This document shows positions 22,372 through 30,767 of a stretch of 64,000 nucleotides of DNA, one piece after another. Numbering within the stretch: the stretch's first letter is position 1; each line of letters starts with the position of its first letter. Source of the DNA: Gemmatimonadota bacterium (GTDB lineage: Bacteria > Gemmatimonadota > Gemmatimonadetes > Gemmatimonadales > Gemmatimonadaceae); assembly GCA_016714015.1 (NCBI GenBank), contig JADJNZ010000011.1, positions 1-64,000 of the forward strand, given 5' to 3'. Both the position numbers and the translations under genes were made by a program. The notes under the pieces were generated by a model, which made no database searches, was not told the DNA's origin, and saw only the letters and a program-made list of their open reading frames with translations.

Positions 22372-24069
22372 GTGGTCCCTGCTCCCAACGATCCGCTCGC
22401 CCTGAACGCGCAGCTGCAACGGCACCACCAGGCCGTCCATGCGCTCGCGATCATGGATCACGAACATCTCGCGACCGCCATCGCCACCACGGTGCGCGAG
22501 CTGGCGGCGGCGCTCGAGGTCGCACGCGTCAGCGTCTGGACCTACGACAAGGATCGCACCGAGATCCGCTGTCGCGGCCTCCACGATCGCGGCGTGTTCT
22601 CCACCGGGGCCGTGGTCGTCCGCGGCGCGACGCATCCGCGCTACTTCGCCGCGCTGCGCGAGTACCGCGTCGTCGATGCCTCCGATGCGCGCCTCGACAC
22701 GCGCACGAGCGAGTTCCGGGACGACTACCTCAAGCCGCTCGGCATCACGTCGATGCTGGATGTCTCGCTCCTCGTGGGCGGGGAGTCGATCGGCGTGCTC
22801 TGCGCGGAGCACATCGGCGCGCCACGCGAGTGGACGGAGCCCGAGGCGGCGCTGATGACGTCGGCGGCCGCGCTGCTCGCGATCGGCTTCGCGATCGACC
22901 GGCAGCGCTCGCTCGAGGAACAGCTGCGGCAGTCGCAGAAGATGGAGGCGGTCGGCCTCCTCGCCGGCGGCATCGCGCACGACGTGAACAATGTGCTGAA
23001 CATCGTCGTCGGCGAGGCCGAGCTGCTCGAGGACGCCCTCCCCACGGCGGAGTCGCTCGCCCGGGTCGTCGCGATCCGCGACGCCGCGCGCCGGGGGGCC
23101 GGGCTCACGCACAAGCTCCTCACCTTCTCCCGGCAGCGCCCCGTGGTGCTCGAGCCGCTCGACCTCTCGGCGGTCGTCGCCGGGGCCGAGCACCTCATGC
23201 GCGGCGCGGTGAGCGAGTCCGTGCGGATCCACGTGCGGCGCCCCGCCGACCCGACGATGGTCCTCGCCGACGCGACCCTGGTCGAGCAGCTCCTGCTCAA
23301 CCTGGTGGTCAACGCGGGGCATGCCATGCCGCAGGGGGGCGAGCTCAGCATCACGGTCGACGTCGCGCCCGCGGGCAGCGCCTCGGCGGACGTGACGGCG
23401 GAGCAGGGCGGGGCGCTCGCGCGCCTGCGCGTGAGCGACACCGGCGTGGGGATGAGCCAGGAGCTCCTGCAGCGCATCTGGGAACCGTTCTTCACCACGC
23501 GCGAGCTGGGCTCCGGTCTCGGGCTCGCGATCGTGCACGGCGCGGTCCGGCAGATGCGCGGCTCGGTGACGGTGGAGAGCGAGCCGGGGCATGGCTCGTC
23601 GTTCAGCATCCACCTGCCCTTGCTCGGCGCCGTTCCCGCGGCCGCGCAGGCCGCACCGGCGGCCCGCACGCCGGCCGCCACGCACCTGCTCCTGGCCGAG
23701 GACGAACCGGATGTGCGGCGGGTGATCGCCGCCACGCTGCGCCGCGCCGGGTATGAGGTCACGGAGGCCGAGGACGGCGAGGCGGCCGTCGCGCTCTTCG
23801 CGCAGCGGCCGAGCGAGTTCGACCTCTTCGTGAGCGACGTGATGATGCCGCGCCTCGACGGCCCGGGCGCGTTCCAGCGGATGCAGGTCCTGCGGCCGGG
23901 GATCAACGCGCTCTTCCTGAGCGGCTACGCTCCCGAATCGCACCGGCTCGCCGGGCTCGCGCGGGATGGGTCGCGGGCCGAACAGCTCGCCAAGCCGGTG
24001 GCGCGTCGTGACTTGCTCGCCGCGGTCGCCGGGCTCCTCGCCGCGCCGCCGATCGCCGCGGCGCGCTGA
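22372..24069 (+). CDS. Hybrid sensor histidine kinase (GAF-HisKA-HATPase-REC)
   Basis: This is a soluble kinase of about 565 aa. The N-terminal GAF domain (about residues 20-185) contains SVWTYDKDRTEI and LVGGESIGVLCAEH. The phospho-acceptor His lies in LLAGGIAHDVNNVLN. The HATPase has the N box LLLNLVVNAGHAM, DTGVGM and GSGLGLAIVHG. A C-terminal receiver has the acidic pair AEDEPD and phospho-Asp FVSDVMMPRLDGPG. No membrane segment, so it should sense a cytosolic signal. Start GTG 22372 is a choice; the frame opens at 22303. It probably shares a transcript with the EAL-HDOD gene that follows. Confidence 0.88.
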   Translation: MVPAPNDPLALNAQLQRHHQAVHALAIMDHEHLATAIATTVRELAAALEVARVSVWTYDKDRTEIRCRGLHDRGVFSTGAVVVRGATHPRYFAALREYRVVDASDARLDTRTSEFRDDYLKPLGITSMLDVSLLVGGESIGVLCAEHIGAPREWTEPEAALMTSAAALLAIGFAIDRQRSLEEQLRQSQKMEAVGLLAGGIAHDVNNVLNIVVGEAELLEDALPTAESLARVVAIRDAARRGAGLTHKLLTFSRQRPVVLEPLDLSAVVAGAEHLMRGAVSESVRIHVRRPADPTMVLADATLVEQLLLNLVVNAGHAMPQGGELSITVDVAPAGSASADVTAEQGGALARLRVSDTGVGMSQELLQRIWEPFFTTRELGSGLGLAIVHGAVRQMRGSVTVESEPGHGSSFSIHLPLLGAVPAAAQAAPAARTPAATHLLLAEDEPDVRRVIAATLRRAGYEVTEAEDGEAAVALFAQRPSEFDLFVSDVMMPRLDGPGAFQRMQVLRPGINALFLSGYAPESHRLAGLARDGSRAEQLAKPVARRDLLAAVAGLLAAPPIAAAR

Positions 24070-24136
24070 CCGAACGGCCCACGCGCGGGGCCCCGGCGCT
24101 CTCATGAAAGCGCGCCGGATGCCGACACTGGGAAGC

Positions 24137-25354
24137 ATGGATGCCCTTGTCGCGCGACAGCCGATCTTCAATTCGCACGGCACGGTCGTCGGGTACGAGC
24201 TGCTCTACCGCGAGACGGATACGAGCACCTCGGCCGGTCCGACCGACACGGCGACGATGTCCGCCCGGACGATCGTCTCCGCCCTCGTGGACATCGGCCT
24301 GGCCGAGCTCGTGGGCACGGCGCGCGCGTGGATCAACCTCCCCGAGCGCGCCCTGCTCGAGGATGACTGGACGCTGCTCGACCGCTCGACCTGCGTGATC
24401 GAGGTGCTCGAGACCGTCCCGGTCACGCCCGAGACGATCGCCGCCATCCAGCGCCTCTCGACCAACGGGTTCGAGATCGCGCTCGACGACTACGTGGACG
24501 GGCCGCAGTTCGCGCCCTTCCTCGACCTCGCGAGCGTGGTGAAGATCGACGTCCTCGGGAAGGACCCGATGTCGTTCGTGCCCGAGATCAAGAAGTACAA
24601 GGCGCGGGGACTCCCGGTGCTGGCCGAGCGGATCGAGACGCAGGCGATCTACATGGCCTGCCGCGCCGCCGGCTTCGAGCTCTTCCAGGGGTACTTCTTC
24701 GCGCGCCCCGAGATCATCCAGGGCAAGCGGGTCTCGCCGCAGGTGGCGGTGCTCGCCGAGGCGATGAACCGCCTGGGCGACGAGGACTTCAACCTCCGTG
24801 ACCTCGAGCGGACCTTCGCCGCGGATCCGACGCTCACGCTCAAGCTGCTCCGCATCGCCAACTCGGCCGCCAACGGCTCGTCGGGCGTGGACTCGGTGCG
24901 CAAGGCGATCGCGCTCGTGGGCCGGTTGTCGTTGCGTCGCTGGGTCGCCGTGCTCCTCGCGGCCGCGGGGCCGCAGACGAACGGCGAGGAGAACGAGCGG
25001 TTCCGTCTCGCGCTCGAGCGGGCGCGGTTCGCCGAGCTCGTCGCCGAACGCGTCGATCGTCGCCGCGCGCCGGCGGCCTTCTTCGCCGGACTGCTCTCGA
25101 TGCTCGACGTCGTCCTCGGCACGCCGATCGAGGAGCTGCTGGCGATGATCAACGTGACCGACGAGGTGAAGCAGGCGCTCATGGACCGCATCGGACCGCT
25201 CGCCGGGCCGATCCTCCTCGCGGAGGCGGCGGAACTCGGCCTCTGGGAGGCCGCGGCATCGCAGGCCGATGAGCTCGGGCTCGCCCGCGAAGCGATCCAG
25301 CCAATCGTCCTCGAGGCCGCGCGCTGGGCGCGCGGGATGCGCGGGCACGTCTGA
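24137..25354 (+). CDS. EAL-HDOD signalling protein (YuxH/CdgJ type)
   Basis: This 405-aa cytosolic protein has an N-terminal EAL-like domain starting ALVARQPIFNSHGTVVGYELLYRE, where the EAL triad is replaced by ELL, and a C-terminal HDOD domain (from about residue 210; DPTLTLKLLRIANSA, IALVGRLSLRRW). The family usually lacks cyclic-di-GMP phosphodiesterase activity and instead modulates motility or stress responses. Start 24137 fits the family N-terminus and has GGGAAG upstream; 24104 is an in-frame alternative. It follows the hybrid kinase by 67 bases and may be functionally linked to it. Confidence 0.87.
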   Translation: MDALVARQPIFNSHGTVVGYELLYRETDTSTSAGPTDTATMSARTIVSALVDIGLAELVGTARAWINLPERALLEDDWTLLDRSTCVIEVLETVPVTPETIAAIQRLSTNGFEIALDDYVDGPQFAPFLDLASVVKIDVLGKDPMSFVPEIKKYKARGLPVLAERIETQAIYMACRAAGFELFQGYFFARPEIIQGKRVSPQVAVLAEAMNRLGDEDFNLRDLERTFAADPTLTLKLLRIANSAANGSSGVDSVRKAIALVGRLSLRRWVAVLLAAAGPQTNGEENERFRLALERARFAELVAERVDRRRAPAAFFAGLLSMLDVVLGTPIEELLAMINVTDEVKQALMDRIGPLAGPILLAEAAELGLWEAAASQADELGLAREAIQPIVLEAARWARGMRGHV

Positions 25355-25382
25355 CGCGCGCCGGCCGCGACGGCCGGCGCCG

Positions 25383-27494
25383 CTAGAACCAGAGTCCCAC
25401 GCGGATCAGCGCCTGACGCCGATCCTGGTTGTTGAAGCCTTCCTCGAGCCGGATCGGGCCGAAGGGCGTCTCGAGGTCCACGCCGATGCGTGCGCCGGCG
25501 AGGACGACGCCGTCGAGCGCGCCGGGACCGCCGAAGAAGTCCCCGACGCCCGTGACGCCGACCATCGGTTCCAGCCGCGCGTGCAGCTGGCCCCCGAGCG
25601 GCCAGCGGAGCAGCAGCGACCCGAAGAGCTCGCGGTCCCCGCGCTGTTCGAGCAGGCGCAGGCCGGCGAAGCCGTCGAGGCCACCGAGCGTGAAGGTCTG
25701 GTGGATCGGGAGCGCGTGCCCCCATCCGGCGCGCACGCGCGGGCGCACCTCCATCGCGCCGAGGTGGTGCGTCTGCGCGAGGTCGATCGCCCCGCGCTGC
25801 CAGGCCTGCAGGCCGATCGCCTCGATCTGGATGTCGGGCATCGCGCTCCCGGCGGCCAGATGCCGGACGGCGTATCGCGCGCCCACCGTGCCGATCGACT
25901 CGCCGTTGCGCCGCTGCCAGAAGCGGTAGTCGGCGCCGAACTCCCATGACCAGCCTGGCTCGTAGAGCGGGCGCACGCCGATCACCACGCCCACCTCGTC
26001 CACCGACGCGTGCGGCAGTTCGGTCGCGCCTTGCCAGAGCCGCACATCCTCGGTGAGCAGCTGCACCGTTCCGCCGACGGGGATGTAGCGCGATCCCACG
26101 CGCGCCCGCCGCCGCGCGGCGACGGTGAGATCGGTCCGCCAGGTGCCGCTCGTGAAGAGCGCCGAGCCTTCGAGGTCGCGCCCGAGGATCGAGCGGTCCA
26201 CGGCCGCGAGCCAGATGCGGCCCGACATCGAGTGGTCGAAGGCGAAGCCCAACCCGATGGCGCGTTGCGGCGCCTCCTCCACCTGCACGTCGAAGTCGGC
26301 GCGGGTCGCGTCCCCGGTGGGCGTGAGCCAGAGCCCGCGGTAGCGCTCGTGCGAAGCGAGCGCCCCGAGCCCCTCGCGCACGGCGGGCAGGTCGAGCGGC
26401 GCACGGGGCGTGAGATGGAGCGCGCGCAGCGCGGCATCGTGCCCGGACGCGCCCGGTGGGGCGGTGCGCACATGCCCGACCGACGGCGGCGTCGCCACCG
26501 CGCGCGGGGCCGTGGCCACCGGGCGCACGCACCGCGCGCCGGCGAAGGCCGCCTCGGCCGCGCGCCGTCCCACCCGCACGAGCGAATCGAGCATCTCGGG
26601 CCGGAGGTCGATCATCCCGAAGTCCTCGGTCGGCTGCGCGATGTCGATGTCCTCGGCGCGCGGCTTCACCGAATCCTGCACCCAGAGGAACTCGAAGAGC
26701 TGCACCGTGACGGTGAGCGGGTCGTCGAAGGCCGCCGGGTCGGGCTTGGGGGAGAGCACGCGCGAGACGATCACGCGCTCGGCGCCCATCGCGCGCGCGA
26801 CGCCCACCGGCACGTTCGACGAGAGTCCGCCGTCGACGAGCGTGCGGCCGTCGATGACCACCGGACGCAGCAACAGCGGGATCGACATGCTCGCGCGCAT
26901 CGCGCGCGCGAGGTCCCCGCGGCCGATCGGCACCGTGGCGCGGCTGTCGAGATCCGTCGCGACGGCGCGGAAGGGGATGGGCAGGGAATCGAAGTCGCCG
27001 CGCGCGAGCACGTTCGCGCGGAGCATCAGCTGCGAGAGGGCCGCGTTCAGCTCGGCCTCGCGCACCGCGCCGGTCTGCAGCACCCAGTGCGCCGGCTCCT
27101 TCTGCCAGACGAGCGCCGGCTTGAGGCCGCCGAGCGAGGCGGAGATCGTCGGTTCGTAGGAACGGATGAGCGCGTCGAGCGGGATCTCGCCCAGCTGTCG
27201 ACGCACGGCGGCGGGCGACTCGCCGCTGGCGTAGAGCGCGCCGACGATCGCGCCCATGCTCGTGCCCACGACGAGGTCTGGCACGATGCCGAGCGAGTCG
27301 AGCACCTGGAGCACGCCGAGATGGGTGAGTCCCTTGGTGCCGCCGCCGGAGAGGACGAGGGCGGTGCGGGCGGGCGCGCAGGTCGCGGACTGCGCGCGCA
27401 GCGGAGCTGCGGGCACGAAGGCGCCGAGGAGCATCGCCGCGGGGACCAGCGCCCGCACGCCGATGCGACGCGCCAATGGAGGAACGGAGCGCAT
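25383..27494 (-). CDS. Patatin-like phospholipase with POTRA and outer-membrane barrel (type Vd-like)
   Basis: This 703-aa protein has a signal peptide (hydrophobic ALVPAAMLLGAFVPAAPLRA), a patatin domain (residues 45-300) with oxyanion motif LVLSGGGTKGLTHLG, catalytic Ser in VVGTSMGAIVGAL and Asp in LVDGGLSSNVPVG, a POTRA-like segment (about 370-430) and a C-terminal 16-strand-type Omp85 barrel ending LIRVGLWF with a terminal Phe. This is the PlpD/type Vd layout: the lipase is carried to the surface by its own barrel. The start 27494 gives the signal peptide. It diverges from the EamA gene with only 45 bases between starts. Confidence 0.88.
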   Translation of the reverse strand: MRSVPPLARRIGVRALVPAAMLLGAFVPAAPLRAQSATCAPARTALVLSGGGTKGLTHLGVLQVLDSLGIVPDLVVGTSMGAIVGALYASGESPAAVRRQLGEIPLDALIRSYEPTISASLGGLKPALVWQKEPAHWVLQTGAVREAELNAALSQLMLRANVLARGDFDSLPIPFRAVATDLDSRATVPIGRGDLARAMRASMSIPLLLRPVVIDGRTLVDGGLSSNVPVGVARAMGAERVIVSRVLSPKPDPAAFDDPLTVTVQLFEFLWVQDSVKPRAEDIDIAQPTEDFGMIDLRPEMLDSLVRVGRRAAEAAFAGARCVRPVATAPRAVATPPSVGHVRTAPPGASGHDAALRALHLTPRAPLDLPAVREGLGALASHERYRGLWLTPTGDATRADFDVQVEEAPQRAIGLGFAFDHSMSGRIWLAAVDRSILGRDLEGSALFTSGTWRTDLTVAARRRARVGSRYIPVGGTVQLLTEDVRLWQGATELPHASVDEVGVVIGVRPLYEPGWSWEFGADYRFWQRRNGESIGTVGARYAVRHLAAGSAMPDIQIEAIGLQAWQRGAIDLAQTHHLGAMEVRPRVRAGWGHALPIHQTFTLGGLDGFAGLRLLEQRGDRELFGSLLLRWPLGGQLHARLEPMVGVTGVGDFFGGPGALDGVVLAGARIGVDLETPFGPIRLEEGFNNQDRRQALIRVGLWF

Positions 27495-27539
27495 CACCCC
27501 TGCAATATGCCATGCGGGACGCTCCGTTACTATTCGCGG

Positions 27540-28427
27540 GTGCGTGCCCGGATCCTCCTCGCGATGGCAGCCACCTGGTTCATCTGGGGCTCCACCTACC
27601 TCGCCACCGCGCTCGCGGTGCGCGACCTGCCGCCGTTCCTGCTCTCGGGCATCCGGAACGTGATCGCGGGCTCGCTGCTGTACGGGTTCTTCCGGGCCCG
27701 CGGCGCCGCGCGGCCCACGCGCCAGCAGTGGATCACCGCCATCATCGTCGGCGTCAGCCTCCTGGCGCTCGGCAACGGCTCCGTCACCTGGGCGGCGCAT
27801 CGCGAGCCGTCCGGGGTCATCGCGCTGATCGTCTCACTCGTGCCGCTCTGGCTGCTCGTCTTCGGCTGGTTCGGGGCGAAGGGCGTGAAGCCGTCCGGGT
27901 ACGAGGTCGCCGGCGTGCTGCTGGGACTGGTCGGGATCGCGCTGCTCGTCGCGCCGCACGAGGGAGGCGGGAACGTGTCGCCGCTCGGGCTCGGCGTCCT
28001 GTTGGTGAGCACGCTCGCCTGGGCGGGCGGCTCGCTCTATGCGCGCACGCTGCCGCCGCTGCCGGTGCCGCTCATCGGCACGGGGATGGAGATGCTCATG
28101 GGCGGCAGCGTGATGCTCGCCGTCTCGGCCGCGAGCGGCGAGTGGGCGCAGCTCGACCGCGGCGACTTCACGCCACGCGCCCTCACCGCGCTCGCCTACC
28201 TCGTGCTCGCCGGCTCGGTCCTCGGCTTCAGCGCGTACAAGTGGCTCCTCGCCAACGTCCGTCCGGCCCTCGCCGGGACGTACGCGTTCGTGAATCCCGT
28301 GGTCGCGATGATCCTCGGCTGGCTCTTCGCCGGGGAAGCCCTGACGGGACGCCTGATCCTCGCCATGACGACCATCGTCGGTGCGGTGGCGATGATCTCG
28401 TTGCGCCCCTACCTTACTCGCCGATGA
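27540..28427 (+). CDS. EamA/DMT-family transporter (YedA-like)
   Basis: This 295-aa inner-membrane protein has ten hydrophobic helices in two EamA repeats, starting RILLAMAATWFIWGSTYLA and in the second half LGFSAYKWLLANVRPALAGTYAFVNP, the YedA-type signature. Family members export amino acids or other small metabolites; substrate not predictable. GTG 27540 is chosen from the position of the first helix. The end overlaps the ManC start by ATGA. Confidence 0.87.
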   Translation: MRARILLAMAATWFIWGSTYLATALAVRDLPPFLLSGIRNVIAGSLLYGFFRARGAARPTRQQWITAIIVGVSLLALGNGSVTWAAHREPSGVIALIVSLVPLWLLVFGWFGAKGVKPSGYEVAGVLLGLVGIALLVAPHEGGGNVSPLGLGVLLVSTLAWAGGSLYARTLPPLPVPLIGTGMEMLMGGSVMLAVSAASGEWAQLDRGDFTPRALTALAYLVLAGSVLGFSAYKWLLANVRPALAGTYAFVNPVVAMILGWLFAGEALTGRLILAMTTIVGAVAMISLRPYLTRR

Positions 28428-29602
28428 AGGAACCGAGCGGCATCATCCTCGGCACTCCCTCCACGGGGAGCGCCACGGGCACCTTGCCCGCCGAACAGCC
28501 CCTGATCGCCGGTGAACCCGAGACGGATGTCGCCCTCTGGGCGGTGATCTTCGCCGGGGGCATCGGGTCGCGCTTCTGGCCGCTCTCCACGCCGGTGCGT
28601 CCCAAGCCGCTGCTCGCGCTCGTCTCCGACCAGACGCTCATCGAGGATGCGGTCGGGCGCCTGCAGCCGACGATCCCGCCCGAGCGTGTGCTCATCCTCA
28701 CCAGCCGTGACATCGCGCCGGCGATCCGCTCGGTCACGAAGGATGTCCCCGAGGAGAACGTGCTCGTCGAGCCGCGGCCGCTCGGGACCGCGGCCGCGCT
28801 CGCGTGGGCGGCGCAGGAGTTGAGCCGTCGCGCCGGGCCGAGTGCGATGCTCGTGGCGGTGCACGCCGACCTCGCGGTCGATTTCCCCGAGGAGTATCGC
28901 CGGACCCTTCGCCGGGCCGCCGCGTACGCGGCCCGCGAGGAGGCGCTCGTGTCCATCGGCATCCGGCCGTCGCGCCCGGAGACCGGCTTCGGCTATGTCA
29001 TGCCCGGCGCGCCGCTCGACGGCGATGTCCCGCTCCTCAAGGGCGGCGCCGCCATCACGCGCGGCTACGTCGAGAAGCCGAGCGAGGCCGAGGCCGAGTC
29101 GCGGATCGAGGACGGCGCGCTCTGGCACGGCGGGATCCTCGTCGGCGCGGCGGGGACGGTGCTCACGCAGTTGCGGCGGCACACGCCCGAGGTGCGCGAT
29201 GCGCTCGAGCCGCTCGCGAACGGCAATCTCCCCGGCTTCGTGGGGATGGTGCGCGCGACCTCGCTGGAGCGCGGCCTCCTCGAGCGCACCGATCGCCTGC
29301 TGGTGCTGCTCGGCGAGTTCGGCTGGGACGACGTGGGGACCTGGGCCTCGCTGCGCCGCGCGCGCGAACTCGACGACGACGGCAACGGCGCGTCGGGCCC
29401 GGTGCACTTCGTCGATGCCGACTGCAACGTCGTGCACGCCGGCCACGGCAGCGTGGTGATGTACGGCGTGTCGAAGATGCTCGTCGTCACGCTCGACGGC
29501 CTGACGTTCGTGACGACGCTCGATCGCGCCAGCGACCTCAACCGGCTGCTGGACGCGCTCCCGGGGTCGATGCGGATCCATCCGACCAGGCCCACGAGCT
29601 AG
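28424..29602 (+). CDS. manC: Mannose-1-phosphate guanylyltransferase
   Basis: This 392-aa enzyme makes GDP-mannose from mannose-1-phosphate and GTP, the donor for mannose, fucose or rhamnose polymers. The nucleotide-binding loop is VIFAGGIGSRFWPLST, PKPLLAL binds GTP, sugar contacts are in GYVMPGAP and GYVEKPSEAEA, and GEFGWDDVGTWASL is the metal site. The C-terminal left-handed helix part is short, with no fused phosphomannose isomerase. About 35 extra residues precede the usual start. It overlaps heme A synthase by 65 bases, tail to tail. Confidence 0.9.
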   Translation: MKEPSGIILGTPSTGSATGTLPAEQPLIAGEPETDVALWAVIFAGGIGSRFWPLSTPVRPKPLLALVSDQTLIEDAVGRLQPTIPPERVLILTSRDIAPAIRSVTKDVPEENVLVEPRPLGTAAALAWAAQELSRRAGPSAMLVAVHADLAVDFPEEYRRTLRRAAAYAAREEALVSIGIRPSRPETGFGYVMPGAPLDGDVPLLKGGAAITRGYVEKPSEAEAESRIEDGALWHGGILVGAAGTVLTQLRRHTPEVRDALEPLANGNLPGFVGMVRATSLERGLLERTDRLLVLLGEFGWDDVGTWASLRRARELDDDGNGASGPVHFVDADCNVVHAGHGSVVMYGVSKMLVVTLDGLTFVTTLDRASDLNRLLDALPGSMRIHPTRPTS

Positions 29603-30482
29603 CGGCCAGCAGCACGAGCGCGATCCAGAGCGCGTCGGCGAGCAACAGGTGCACGAGTTGCATCCCGATGGGCGCGAGGAGCAGCAGGTTCACGAGCCCG
29701 GCCGCGAGTTGCGTCACCGCGAGTCCGGCCACCGCCATCGCGAGCCGGCGCGTCGTCACCGAGGGGCGGAGCTTCGCGTTCACGCCCGCGGTGAGCAGCA
29801 GCAGGATCACGACGAGCACCGCGAGCGTGGGATGCACCACGCGCAGCCGCACGAGGAAGTGCGCCGTGGGCGAGAAGTCCTGCGCCATCCCTTCGGCGAG
29901 CGATGCGGCGGGGAAGAGCGTGTCGCCGAGCGCGGTGACGGCGCCGGTCATCCCGAGCAGCAGCGTGCCCGCCAGCGCGGCGAGGAGCAGCTTGAGCTCG
30001 GGGCCGAAGCGGCCGGCCCGCGGCGCCGACTGGCCCGAGGCGTACCAGGGCACGAGGGCGAGTGCCGCGACGAGCCCGAAGGTGTTGAGCAGGTGCGCCG
30101 CGAGCCAGTATGCGCGGGCGATGCTCTGGTTCTGCGCCACCATCTCGAAGAGCACGAGTCCCGCGCCCACGAGGGCCTCGGTGAGCATGAGCGCCATCGC
30201 GACGTGCGCCACGACGCGGGCCGCATCGCCCTTGGGCAGGGCACGCCGCGCCCACGCGAGCTGTCCCACGACCAGGAGCAGCGCGATCCCCGAGGTGATG
30301 CGGTGCGCCATCTCCACGAGCGTCTCCACGCTCGGCGCGCGCGGGATGACCTCGCCGTTGCAGAGCGGCCAGTGCGCGCCGCACCCCGCGCCCGATCCCG
30401 AGGCGCGCACGTAGGCGCCCCACAGGATCACGAGCAGGTTGAACGCCAGCACGCCCCAACCGTATCTTGCGAAACGCGACAT
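29538..30482 (-). CDS. ctaA: Heme A synthase (COX15/CtaA)
   Basis: This 314-aa membrane protein oxidises heme O to heme A for cytochrome oxidase. Eight helices in two four-helix bundles are visible, each with histidine ligands: MAHRITSG and WLAAHLLNTF in the first, RVVHPTLAV and QLVHLLLADALW in the second. The first external loop has the Cys pair CGAHWPLC of the bacterial type. ATG 30482 follows a TTG in frame and is the better start. No ctaB or oxidase genes are next to it. Confidence 0.93.
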   Translation of the reverse strand: MSRFARYGWGVLAFNLLVILWGAYVRASGSGAGCGAHWPLCNGEVIPRAPSVETLVEMAHRITSGIALLLVVGQLAWARRALPKGDAARVVAHVAMALMLTEALVGAGLVLFEMVAQNQSIARAYWLAAHLLNTFGLVAALALVPWYASGQSAPRAGRFGPELKLLLAALAGTLLLGMTGAVTALGDTLFPAASLAEGMAQDFSPTAHFLVRLRVVHPTLAVLVVILLLLTAGVNAKLRPSVTTRRLAMAVAGLAVTQLAAGLVNLLLLAPIGMQLVHLLLADALWIALVLLAASSWAWSDGSASTPGARPAAG

Positions 30483-30497
30483 CAACCGGGCTCCTCC

Positions 30498-30767
30498 ATG
30501 AAGCGCAGCACGCTCGTCACCATCCTGCTCGCCACCGGCTTCGCCGGGATCCTGCTCTACTCGACCCTCTCGGCGCAGGCCGTCGAGTGCTCGGCCTGCG
30601 TCCGCTTCGGCGGCGTGGAGAACTGCGCGAAGGCGTCGGGGCAGGACTCGACCGAAGCCCTCAAGACCGCGGTCAACACCGCCTGCGGGACCATCGCGCA
30701 GGGCATGGCCGAGTCGATCCAGTGCGCCGGCATGCCGCCGCTGCGGCCGCAGTGCACGACGCGCTGA
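30498..30767 (+). CDS. Small secreted or anchored six-cysteine protein
   Basis: This 89-aa protein has an N-terminal hydrophobic segment (TLVTILLATGFAGILLY) ending SAQA, which could be cleaved or act as an anchor. The remaining roughly 60 residues hold six cysteines (CSAC, NCAK, ACG, QCAG, QCTT), suggesting disulfides. CTCCTCC, not a ribosome site, precedes ATG 30498. No family is recognised. It is 15 bases from the divergent ctaA start and its tail overlaps the aminotransferase start. Confidence 0.55.
   Translation: MKRSTLVTILLATGFAGILLYSTLSAQAVECSACVRFGGVENCAKASGQDSTEALKTAVNTACGTIAQGMAESIQCAGMPPLRPQCTTR

Noticed and set aside
24649..27513. 954-codon minus-strand frame antisense to the EAL-HDOD gene and out of frame with the patatin gene
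   Set aside because: Arg/Ala-dominated composition typical of a shadow frame in GC-rich DNA; the patatin gene in another frame and the EAL-HDOD gene on the other strand carry clear domains.
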